Assembly: GCA_013696785.1 (NCBI GenBank)
Contig: JACCXW010000455.1
Span: forward strand, 1-12,598
Direction: 5' to 3'
From: Geodermatophilaceae bacterium
GTDB taxonomy: Bacteria > Actinomycetota > Actinomycetes > Mycobacteriales > Geodermatophilaceae
DNA: 12,598 bases
Position 1 is the stretch's first letter, and every line of letters starts with the position of its first letter. Shown here one piece after another: positions 6,663 to 12,598 of the stretch. The position numbers and the translations under genes are program-made. The notes beneath the pieces are model-generated. The model ran no database searches. It was not told where the DNA came from and worked only from the letters and a program-made list of their open reading frames with translations.

Positions 6663-8770
6663 GCGTCACGGCCACCCGTGCTGTCGGCAGCGCGCTCGGG
6701 CGGATCGAAGGGCCGGCCAAGGTGACCGGTGCGGCCAAGTACGCCGGCGAACAGGACGACATCCAGGACGTGGCATACGTGTGGCCGGTGCAGTCGACCA
6801 TCGCCAAGGGCCGGATTCGCCACATCGACGATGCGCCGATCCGTGACCGCCCGCAGGTGCTCGCCGTACTCACACCGGACAACGCACCCCACCTGCAGCC
6901 TCTCGCCGACGCCGAACTCGCTGTGCTGCAGACCCGGAACGTCGCCTACCGCGGCCAGATCGTCGCGGCCGTGGTGGCGCAGACGTTGGAGACGGCGCGA
7001 GAGGCAGCCGAGCAGCTCCAGATCGAGTACGACGAGGAGGCTCACGACGTCGAGCTGACCCAGGACCATCAGAGCCTGTACAAGCCCGAGCACGTGAACC
7101 CGAGCTTTCCGACCGACACCGAGCAGGGCGAGGTCGACCACGCGCTGGCGACCGCGGCGTTCTCCGTCGACCACACATACGAGACGCCGGCGTTGCACAA
7201 CAATCCGATGGAACCGCACGCCACCCTGGCGATCTGGCACGGCGACGAGCTGACGCTGTACGACTCCAACCAGGGTGCGTACTCCGTTCAGCAGACCCTC
7301 GCCCAGCTGTTCGACCTGGACCCCGCCGCCGTACACGTCATGAGCCAGCACGTCGGAGGAGGGTTCGGCAGCAAAGGGACCGCGCGGGTCAACGCCGTGC
7401 TTGCCGCAATGTCCGCGCGGCTCGTCCGGCGACCGGTGAAGCTGGCTCTGCACCGGCACCACCAGTTCGCCGTGGTCGGATACCGGACCCCGACCATCCA
7501 GCGGATCAAGCTCGGCGCCGACGCCGACGGTCGGCTCACGGCCATCAGCCACGACGTCGTGGAGCAGACGTCCACGCTGATGGAGTTCGCCGAGCAGACC
7601 GCGATCGCCACCCGGATCATGTACGCCGCCCCGAATCGGCGAACGACACATCGCCTCGCGCGCCTCGACATGCCCACGCCCCGGTGGATGCGGGCTCCGG
7701 GCGAATGCCCGGGGATGTACGCGCTGGAGTCCGCGATGGACGAGCTGGCGATCGAATGCGACCTGGATCCGCTCGAACTGCGGATCCGCAACGAACCGGC
7801 CCGCGATCCTGAGTCCGGCAAGCCTTGGAGCAGCCGCAGCCTGGTCGAGTGCCTGCGTGACGGCGCCGATCGGTTCGGGTGGGCAGGTCGCGATCCGCGT
7901 CCGGCGGTCCGCTACGACGGATCCTGGCTGGTCGGCACCGGCGTGGCCGCGTCCACCTACCCGGCGTACGCCGGCCCGGCCACGGCCGCTGCTCGGGCCG
8001 AGCGCGACGGCACGTTTGTCGTCCGCATCACCGCCTCCGACATCGGAACCGGAGCCCGTACGGCGCTGACCCAGATCGCCGCCGACGCCCTGCGGGTCGG
8101 CACCGACGTCGTCAGAGTCGACATCGGCGACAGCGCCTTCGGTCAGGCCAACATCGCCGGCGGCTCGATGGGCACCGCGTCATGGGGCTGGGCCGTGACC
8201 AAAGCGTGCACCGAACTGCGCGAGGAGGTCGGGCGCCACGGCGAGATTCCGGTCGACGGCATCGAGGTGCACGCAGACACGAGCGCAGAGATCGAGGCGC
8301 GCACCGGCTACAAGTTCCAGGGCTTCGGGGCGCAGTTCGCCGAGGCCAGGGTGAACGTTGACACCGGTGAGGTGCGGGTGCCGCGGCTGCTCGGCGTCTT
8401 CGGGGTCGGCCGCGTCATCAACTCGCGGACCGCCCGATCGCAACTGATCGGCGGCATGACCATGGGATTGTCGATGGCGCTGCACGAGGAGGGTGTGCTC
8501 GACCCCGCCTTCGGCGACTACGTCAACCACGATCTCGCCGAATACCACGTCGCGTCATGCGCCGACGTCACCGACATCGCCGCGCACTGGGTCGACGAGC
8601 AGGACGATCACGTGAACCCGATGGGCTCCAAGGGCATCGGCGAGATCGGCATCGTCGGCACGGCAGCAGCCGTCGCCAACGCCGTACACCACGCGACCGG
8701 CGTACGTGTCCGCGATCTGCCGATCCGCCTGGACAAGCTGCTCGGGCGGCTCCCGACCCGAACCGGCTGA
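6659..8770 (+). CDS. Molybdenum hydroxylase catalytic subunit, PaoC/YagR-like aldehyde oxidoreductase
   Basis: This 703-residue large subunit binds the molybdopterin cofactor (cytosine dinucleotide form in PaoC relatives) and oxidises the substrate, probably aromatic or aliphatic aldehydes to acids. An N-terminal domain (GRIEGPAKVTGAAKYAGE, about 14-31) precedes the cofactor-binding halves. Visible motifs are GGGFGSKG (233-240), RAPGECPGM (from 345), a GSMGTASWG segment, and GSKGIGEIG near the C-terminus, where E662 is the expected catalytic glutamate. It is somewhat shorter than the roughly 730-residue E. coli protein, apparently mainly after the GSMGTASWG segment (KACTELREEVGRHGEI). The GTG start overlaps the upstream stop by four bases. 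No XdhC/PaoD-type maturation chaperone or MocA-type cytidylyltransferase gene follows, so those functions must be encoded elsewhere. Substrate specificity cannot be read from the sequence. Confidence 0.93.
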   Translation: MSVTATRAVGSALGRIEGPAKVTGAAKYAGEQDDIQDVAYVWPVQSTIAKGRIRHIDDAPIRDRPQVLAVLTPDNAPHLQPLADAELAVLQTRNVAYRGQIVAAVVAQTLETAREAAEQLQIEYDEEAHDVELTQDHQSLYKPEHVNPSFPTDTEQGEVDHALATAAFSVDHTYETPALHNNPMEPHATLAIWHGDELTLYDSNQGAYSVQQTLAQLFDLDPAAVHVMSQHVGGGFGSKGTARVNAVLAAMSARLVRRPVKLALHRHHQFAVVGYRTPTIQRIKLGADADGRLTAISHDVVEQTSTLMEFAEQTAIATRIMYAAPNRRTTHRLARLDMPTPRWMRAPGECPGMYALESAMDELAIECDLDPLELRIRNEPARDPESGKPWSSRSLVECLRDGADRFGWAGRDPRPAVRYDGSWLVGTGVAASTYPAYAGPATAAARAERDGTFVVRITASDIGTGARTALTQIAADALRVGTDVVRVDIGDSAFGQANIAGGSMGTASWGWAVTKACTELREEVGRHGEIPVDGIEVHADTSAEIEARTGYKFQGFGAQFAEARVNVDTGEVRVPRLLGVFGVGRVINSRTARSQLIGGMTMGLSMALHEEGVLDPAFGDYVNHDLAEYHVASCADVTDIAAHWVDEQDDHVNPMGSKGIGEIGIVGTAAAVANAVHHATGVRVRDLPIRLDKLLGRLPTRTG

Positions 8771-8783
8771 CGCCTCAGCCCGG
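8763..8783. terminator. Small hairpin built from the two convergent stop codons
   Basis: The stops of the Pao-like large subunit (TGA, 8768-8770) and the hydrolase (TCA on this strand, 8775-8777) are four bases apart. GGCTGA (8765-8770) and TCAGCC (8775-8780) pair perfectly around a CGCC loop, and two further C-G pairs form beyond a bulged C. There is no T tract on either side. It could act as a weak bidirectional 3' end. Confidence 0.4.
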
Positions 8784-9833
8784 CGAGCCGTCCAGGTGGG
8801 CGGTCAACTCGGCAACGAACCGGTCGACAGCCTCGATCGGCGGCGAGTGCCCCACTCCGGGCAGGACGACCTCGCGGTATTGTCCGCCCCGTACGGCGTA
8901 CTCATCCAGCACCGCCCGGGTCTGCGCGATCATCGGCTGCGGCGCATGGGTCTGCTCGCCAGGCCAGTCCGGTACGACCCCGAGCCGGCCGAGGGTGGCC
9001 AGATCGAACATCGAGGCGTCGGACACGATCTGGTCCGCGTCGCCGCGGATCCAGAGCACCGGGGGTTTCGGGTCCACCTGCACGACCGCGGACAGGTCGC
9101 AGTGGACCGGTGCCATCGCATTCAGCACGCCACTGGTTCCTGGCGCCGCTCCCGGCCAGTGGTCGCTGGACCGGGCGTCACCGGGATAATTCCCCTCACC
9201 GGTCCGCGTCGTGAGCATCGACTCGACGTACACGTCCTCATGTCGGGACTCGAAGCCGGGCGCCACGTAGAAGGCGCGGAACACCGCACGGGGACTCGCC
9301 TGGTGCTCCGTTCCGACATCGCCCGCAGCCAACAGCCGGACGAAATCGGGGTTGACCGTACCGGCGCCGGAGCCGGCGCCGTCGGGGCTGGTTCGGGTCC
9401 CGGCCGGGCCGGTCGTGCCGCCGAAACCGTACGGCGACAGCGGAGCCACCAGGGTGACCGATCGCAGGGAGCTCGCGTGATCCAGCAGGTGTTGCAGGAC
9501 GATGCCTCCGCCCATGCTCCACCCCACGAGGTGGACTGAGTCCAGGTCGAGGACTGCCAGCGTGGCGGCGAGGTCGTCGGCGAAGTCGCGCAGCCCGCGG
9601 GTGGCGTCCACCGGCAGCGGATCTGTTCCGCCGAAACCGCGCAGGTCGACAGCCAGCGGACGGAAACGGCCGGGCAGAGCCAGCATTGCCTCCTGCCAGA
9701 ACAGCGCGGAGCTGACATTGCCGTGCACGAGGACGACTGGCTCACCGTGAGCGCGATCCGTGCTGAGCACGTTGACGCCGAGACGCTCGGTGTGGACCAG
9801 TCGGGCGGTGATGCCAGGCAGTAGCGAGAGCAC
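8775..9833 (-). CDS. Alpha/beta hydrolase
   Basis: This 352-residue alpha/beta-hydrolase-fold protein has no signal peptide. The oxyanion-hole motif HGN lies at 37-39, the nucleophile elbow GWSMGG has S106, and the probable catalytic histidine is H329 in GVGHSPP. An acidic residue in RGDADQIVSD is the likely third member of the triad. A cap or lid region of roughly 120 residues after the nucleophile contains a Gly/Ser/Pro-rich stretch (PAGTRTSPDGAGSGAG). The substrate is unknown; esterase, lactonase or carbon-carbon hydrolase are all possible. It is the last gene of the fdxA-dapC-hydrolase run, starting 10 bases after the dapC stop. GTG at 9833 was chosen because family homology begins soon after and a TANNNT element precedes it; a GTG about 11 codons inside is an alternative. 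Confidence 0.85.
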   Translation of the reverse strand: MLSLLPGITARLVHTERLGVNVLSTDRAHGEPVVLVHGNVSSALFWQEAMLALPGRFRPLAVDLRGFGGTDPLPVDATRGLRDFADDLAATLAVLDLDSVHLVGWSMGGGIVLQHLLDHASSLRSVTLVAPLSPYGFGGTTGPAGTRTSPDGAGSGAGTVNPDFVRLLAAGDVGTEHQASPRAVFRAFYVAPGFESRHEDVYVESMLTTRTGEGNYPGDARSSDHWPGAAPGTSGVLNAMAPVHCDLSAVVQVDPKPPVLWIRGDADQIVSDASMFDLATLGRLGVVPDWPGEQTHAPQPMIAQTRAVLDEYAVRGGQYREVVLPGVGHSPPIEAVDRFVAELTAHLDGSPG

Positions 9834-9846
9834 CGGGCCGACGCTA
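9834..9846 (-). promoter_or_regulatory. Possible leaderless promoter of the hydrolase, using the dapC stop codon
   Basis: On the minus strand TAGCGT (9846 down to 9841) matches TANNNT and ends seven bases before the GTG. Its first three bases are the TAG stop of dapC. No Shine-Dalgarno sequence stands out, so the hydrolase may have its own leaderless transcript besides readthrough from dapC. Confidence 0.35.
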
Positions 9847-10950
9847 GCCGACCGCGTCGCTGAGCCGTCGTACGGCGGAACGCACCCGCTCATCGGTCGC
9901 GGTGAGGGCGACCCGCACATGCCGGCTCCCTCGGGGGCCGTAAAAGGCGCCGGGAGCGACCAGGATGCCGAGTTCGGCCAGTGCCGCGACCGAGGCCAAG
10001 CAGTCCTCGTCCCGGGTCATCCAGAGGTACAGCCCGCCGGCGGACTGCTCGGTCCGGAACCCCGCGGCCGTCACCGCCGCGGTCAGTGCCACGCGGCGGG
10101 CGGCGTACCGGGTTCGCTGGATGTCGGCATGATCGTCGTCGTGCAGCGCGGCAGCCATCGCGGCCTGCACGGGAGCCGGCACCATCATGCCGGCGTGCCG
10201 GCGCACCTCGAGCAGCCGGGCGATCAGCGCCGGGTCGCCCGCGACGAGACCGGCCCGGTATCCGGCCATGTTGCTGCGCTTGGACAGCGAGTGCACCGCC
10301 AGCAGGTTGGTGTGGTCACCACCGCTGACCGACGCGTGCAACACCGAGACAGGCGTGTCCTCCCAGCCCAGCTCCAGGTAGCACTCGTCGCTGGCCACGA
10401 TCACATCCCGCTCACGTGCCCAGCCGACGACCTTGCGCAGATGTTCCGCCGGCAGCACCTGCCCGGTCGGATTGGACGGCGAGTTGAGCCACAGCAGGGC
10501 GACCCGGCGCGGCCCGATGGCGGTGAGCGAGTCGGCGGCCAGCACGTCGGCGCCGGCCAGCCGCGCGCCGACGTCGTATGTCGGATAGGCCAATTCCGGG
10601 ATCACGACCAGATCCCCGGGACCGAGACCGAGCAGTCGCGGCAGCCAGGCGATGAACTCCTTGGAGCCGATGGTCGGCAGCACCGCACCCGGGTCCAGTC
10701 CCGTCACGTCGTGGCGGCGGGCCAGCCAGCCGACGGCCGCCGCTCGCAGTGCGGGCGTGCCGTGCGTCAGCGGGTACCCGGGACTGTCAGCGGCCGCGGA
10801 CAGCGCGGTCTGGATGATCGCCGGTACCGGATCGACCGGCGTACCGATGGACAGGTCGACGATGCCGTCGGGGTGGGCCTGCGCGCGGGCGCGGTGCTCG
10901 GCGAGGGTGTCCCACGGGTACGTGGGCAGTGCCGGGAGGCGCGGCAACAC
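9844..10950 (-). CDS. dapC: Succinyldiaminopimelate transaminase
   Basis: DapC is a PLP-dependent class I/II aminotransferase that converts N-succinyl-2-amino-6-oxopimelate and glutamate to N-succinyl-LL-diaminopimelate, the step between DapD and DapE. From GTG 10950 the product is 368 residues, close to the mycobacterial enzyme. Family hallmarks are LPTYPWDTL near the N-terminus, DLSIGTPVDPVP (32-43), NSPSNPTG (N160 region), SDECY (D188, Y191), and the PLP lysine K224 in SLSKRSNMAGYRAG. An aminotransferase of this type directly after a 7Fe ferredoxin is the conserved actinobacterial fdx-dapC pair. The start is uncertain: GTG at 10950 leaves an 8-base gap, while a CTG at 10962 would overlap the fdxA stop and has AGGTGA seven bases upstream. 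The hydrolase follows 10 bases downstream. Confidence 0.93.
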   Translation of the reverse strand: MLPRLPALPTYPWDTLAEHRARAQAHPDGIVDLSIGTPVDPVPAIIQTALSAAADSPGYPLTHGTPALRAAAVGWLARRHDVTGLDPGAVLPTIGSKEFIAWLPRLLGLGPGDLVVIPELAYPTYDVGARLAGADVLAADSLTAIGPRRVALLWLNSPSNPTGQVLPAEHLRKVVGWARERDVIVASDECYLELGWEDTPVSVLHASVSGGDHTNLLAVHSLSKRSNMAGYRAGLVAGDPALIARLLEVRRHAGMMVPAPVQAAMAAALHDDDHADIQRTRYAARRVALTAAVTAAGFRTEQSAGGLYLWMTRDEDCLASVAALAELGILVAPGAFYGPRGSRHVRVALTATDERVRSAVRRLSDAVG

Positions 10951-10958
10951 CGGGTGAT

Positions 10959-11285
10959 TCAGTGCTCGTTCACCTGCGGCGGCAGCGCGGCGACGATCGG
11001 GTGGTCCTTGTCGATCTTGCCGGTCTTCGCCGCTCCCCCGGGCGAGCCGAGGTCCTCGAAGAAGTCGACGTTGACGTTGTAGTACTCCTTCCACTTCTCC
11101 GGGGTGTCGTCCTCGTAGTAGATCGCCTCCACCGGGCAGACCGGCTCGCAGGCGCCGCAGTCGACGCACTCGTCGGGGTGTATGTAGAGCATCCGGGCGC
11201 CCTCGTAGATGCAGTCCACCGGGCATTCCTCGATGCACGCCTTGTCGAGCACGTCTACACACGGCTCGGCGATGACGTACGTCAT
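10959..11285 (-). CDS. fdxA: 7Fe ferredoxin ([3Fe-4S][4Fe-4S]), FdxA/FdxC type
   Basis: This 108-residue cytosolic electron carrier has cysteine spacing that matches the Azotobacter 7Fe ferredoxin pattern. C9, C17 and C50 should bind the [3Fe-4S] cluster, C21, C40, C43 and C46 the [4Fe-4S] cluster, and C25 is the extra free cysteine. The C-terminal half (YYEDDTPEKWKEYYNVNVDFF and onward) is the conserved acidic/aromatic tail of this family. The ATG at 11285 is chosen because GAGAGG sits six bases before it; the TTG two codons upstream would be too close. It leads the minus-strand run with dapC, matching fdxC-dapC in M. tuberculosis. DapC chemistry needs no ferredoxin, so the physiological redox partner is unresolved. 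Confidence 0.96.
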   Translation of the reverse strand: MTYVIAEPCVDVLDKACIEECPVDCIYEGARMLYIHPDECVDCGACEPVCPVEAIYYEDDTPEKWKEYYNVNVDFFEDLGSPGGAAKTGKIDKDHPIVAALPPQVNEH

Positions 11286-11291
11286 AGACAA

Positions 11292-11297
11292 CCTCTC
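11292..11297 (-). promoter_or_regulatory. fdxA: Ribosome binding site of the ferredoxin gene
   Basis: GAGAGG (11297 down to 11292) lies six bases before the ATG at 11285. It is one of the few clear Shine-Dalgarno sequences in the window and excludes the TTG at 11291 as start. Confidence 0.75.
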
Positions 11298-11318
11298 AAG
11301 TGATCGATCGCGGGTGCC

Positions 11319-11324
11319 TAGTAT
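11319..11324 (+). promoter_or_regulatory. Putative -10 element of the GNAT gene
   Basis: TAGTAT lies about 40 bases before the GTG at 11363 and fits the actinobacterial TANNNT/TAGNNT pattern. It predicts a start near 11331 and a leader of about 32 bases. AGGGG (11353-11357) precedes the GTG by five bases as a ribosome binding site. No good -35 is visible. On the other strand GATACT, overlapping this site, could serve fdxA. Confidence 0.4.
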
Positions 11325-11362
11325 CGCGCCTGAGACCGACCGAGCGACACTCAGGGGTACGC

Positions 11363-12334
11363 GTGGCGTTGACAGCCGATCACATCGGCCACCGCGTCGT
11401 CGTACGCCGTCGTGTGACCGTGACCGGGGGCGACGGCGCGGACAACCGCGAGCGCTTCAGCGACGTTCTGGGTGAGTTGGTCGACCTGAGCGAGTCGTCG
11501 CTGACGGTCCGCCGACGCGACGGGGAACTCGTCGTCGTCGACCTGGGCCAGGTCACGGCGGCCAAGCCCGTCCCCCCGGCAGCCGTACGACGGCCGTCTG
11601 AACGCGAGCTGGAGCGGATTGCCGCGCTCGGCTGGCGTGGGCTGGAGGAGGAGCGGCTGGGTGACTGGCTACTGCGGGCAGGCAACGGCTTCACCGGCCG
11701 GGCGAACTCGTTCCTGCCGCTCGGTGACCCGGACAGGCCGATCGGCGACGCGCTGGCGTTCGTCACGCGGTGGTACGGCGCTCGCGGCCTGCCACCCCGA
11801 TCCCAGGTTCCGCTGCCGCTCGCGCAGGATCTCGACGACGAGCTTGCTGCGGCCGGCTGGCGGGCGTACAACCCGAGCCGATTCCTGGTCAGTTCGCTGG
11901 CGGATCTGCTGGCCGCTTGCCCGCCTCGCCCGGATCTGCCGCCCTTGACCCATGAGAGTGTGCCCGGGCCGGAGTGGCTGGCCGGGTACCAGTACCGCGG
12001 CCAGCCGCTGCCCGACGGCGCCCTCAGCGTGCTGACCAACGCGGTCGCGCCGACGTTCGCCTCGGTGCGTGACTCGACCGGACTGCTCGGAGTCGCACGA
12101 GGCATCGTCGACGAGGGCTGGCTCGGCGCCACCGCGGTCACCGTGACCGAGCCCGCTCGCCGCCGAGGCATCGGCAGTCACCTCATGCGCGGGCTGGCCG
12201 AGTGGGCGGCGGGACTCGGCGGAAGCCAGGTCTATCTCCAGGTCGCCGAGGAGAACGTTGCGGCCATCGCGATGTACGACCGGATCGGTTTTCGCACCCA
12301 CCACCGCTATCACTACCGCATCGGCGAGTCGTAG
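11363..12334 (+). CDS. GNAT family N-acetyltransferase, possibly the cg3035/Rv0428c type
   Basis: This 323-residue cytosolic acyltransferase uses acetyl-CoA. An N-terminal beta-rich domain of about 70 residues (HIGHRVVVRRRV ... DVLGELVDLSESSLTVRR ... VVDLGQV) looks SH3-like. A linker and a middle region (WLLRAGNGFTGRANSFLPLG) resemble a degenerate first GNAT half. The C-terminal GNAT domain carries the acetyl-CoA motif RRRGIGSHLM (R268, G269, G271) and ends with YLQVAEENVAAIAMYDRIGF. This architecture recalls the actinobacterial cg3035/Rv0428c group; cg3035 of Corynebacterium glutamicum was reported as a novel N-acetylglutamate synthase. Function here is therefore a possibility, not established. 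The GTG at 11363 was chosen for its AGGGG site and because the conserved domain starts there; a longer frame from 11300 would cover the promoter. It diverges from fdxA. Confidence 0.85.
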   Translation: MALTADHIGHRVVVRRRVTVTGGDGADNRERFSDVLGELVDLSESSLTVRRRDGELVVVDLGQVTAAKPVPPAAVRRPSERELERIAALGWRGLEEERLGDWLLRAGNGFTGRANSFLPLGDPDRPIGDALAFVTRWYGARGLPPRSQVPLPLAQDLDDELAAAGWRAYNPSRFLVSSLADLLAACPPRPDLPPLTHESVPGPEWLAGYQYRGQPLPDGALSVLTNAVAPTFASVRDSTGLLGVARGIVDEGWLGATAVTVTEPARRRGIGSHLMRGLAEWAAGLGGSQVYLQVAEENVAAIAMYDRIGFRTHHRYHYRIGES

Positions 12335-12394
12335 CAACGCGGTCCGCTGCACGATCGCCGCTGATCCGTCGTGATCGGAAGTGATTGCGGTCTG
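12335..12394. other. Spacer between convergent GNAT and membrane protein genes
   Basis: Sixty bases lie between two converging stops. GATC-containing short repeats are present (around 12354-12376), but I see no stem longer than about four pairs and no T tract, so no terminator is called. Confidence 0.4.
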
Positions 12395-12598
12395 TCAGCG
12401 ACCCGAATCTCCTCCAATGACGGGACTTTCTCGAAGGATGGGATGGCTCGGCAGCGCGAGCAGCCGCCCGACAGCGTACGCACCAGCCACCGCCCCCAGG
12501 ATCAAAAAGGCGATGCCGCGCCCGGTGCCGGTGACGATGACATCGCCTTCGGGGCGTGGCACGGACGCGACGATCACCACCGCGATCCACACCACCAC
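12395..12598 (-). CDS. Small membrane protein, C-terminal part (cut by window edge)
   Basis: The visible 67 residues are in frame to the right edge, so the gene is probably incomplete, although GTG codons at the edge could be starts. Two hydrophobic segments are seen: one at the edge (VVWIAVVIVASV) and one around residues 29-47 (IAFLILGAVAGAYAVGRLL). A short polar tail follows. I do not recognise it with confidence. In many actinobacteria a small membrane protein lies just after mshB and near fdxA-dapC (Rv1171 follows mshB in M. tuberculosis), so it may be that protein, possibly DUF6113-like. That is inference from position and topology only. Confidence 0.6.
   Translation of the reverse strand: MVVWIAVVIVASVPRPEGDVIVTGTGRGIAFLILGAVAGAYAVGRLLALPSHPILRESPVIGGDSGR

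Noticed and set aside
5472..7651. Long minus-strand open frames opposite the Pao-like operon
   Set aside because: Low-complexity His/Arg/Val-rich translations without recognisable domains; the plus strand has well-defined cofactor motifs.
9760..11082. 440-residue plus-strand open frame antisense to dapC
   Set aside because: It is the mirror of the aminotransferase coding strand, rich in Arg/Gly/Gln, with no domain or start signal.
11251..11400. Possible leaderless start for the GNAT gene from TACGCG next to GTG
   Set aside because: The hexamer lacks the final T and would overlap too near the start; TAGTAT upstream with an AGGGG ribosome binding site is better.
12183..12590. Minus-strand frame overlapping the GNAT 3' end and the membrane protein
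   Set aside because: Its translation is Arg-rich with no hydrophobic pattern; the alternative frame 12395-12598 gives a sensible membrane protein.
1..12598. CRISPR array, tRNA, rRNA, phage or toxin-antitoxin genes
   Set aside because: I looked for regular direct repeats, RNA gene hallmarks, integrase or transposase motifs and small paired genes, and found none.

Overview
This window looks like chromosomal DNA from a high-GC Gram-positive bacterium (Actinomycetota). It is GC-rich with strong third-position G/C, many starts are GTG, and the core genes are actinobacterial. They encode a long-type LOG protein, a group-2 DapD, DapE, a 7Fe ferredoxin paired with DapC, and a large two-part GNAT. 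No RNA genes, CRISPR arrays, transposases or integrases were found, and no stretch over 300 bases lacks a gene.

Layout, left to right. Positions 2-1242 (+) hold the 3' end of a sugar ABC transporter operon: a truncated MalF-type permease and a complete MalG-type permease joined by an ATGA overlap. Positions 1291-3198 (-) hold a LOG-family nucleotide phosphoribohydrolase and dapE. dapD (3223-4203, +) diverges from dapE across only 24 bp. A 15-bp inverted repeat follows, then a lysozyme-like lipoprotein gene (4327-5103). A three-gene molybdenum hydroxylase operon of PaoABC type comes next (5140-8770, +): a 2Fe-2S subunit, an FAD plus 4Fe-4S subunit, and a molybdopterin catalytic subunit, joined by GTGA overlaps. 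It runs head-on into a minus-strand operon reading fdxA, dapC, alpha/beta hydrolase (11285 down to 8775). A large GNAT gene (11363-12334, +) diverges from fdxA. The right edge holds the C-terminus of a small membrane protein (12395-12598, -).

The backbone is a diaminopimelate/lysine and peptidoglycan-precursor neighbourhood. dapD, dapC and dapE encode three successive steps of the succinylase branch: succinylation of tetrahydrodipicolinate, transamination, and desuccinylation. In Mycobacterium tuberculosis the same genes lie near each other (fdxC-dapC at Rv1177-Rv1178, divergent dapD/dapE at Rv1201c/Rv1202, a LOG gene at Rv1205). Here the two halves are separated by the lipoprotein, the PaoABC-like oxidoreductase and the hydrolase, which look like accessory cargo.

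I did not find a clearly new multi-gene system. The best observations are regulatory. dapD and dapE appear to share one symmetrical -10 region (pattern ANNNTANNNT). Several genes show TANNNT about 6-8 nt before a GTG start, the signature of leaderless transcription. In two places stop codons are reused inside regulatory elements. The PaoABC-like enzyme has no visible Tat signal and no maturation chaperone gene beside it.
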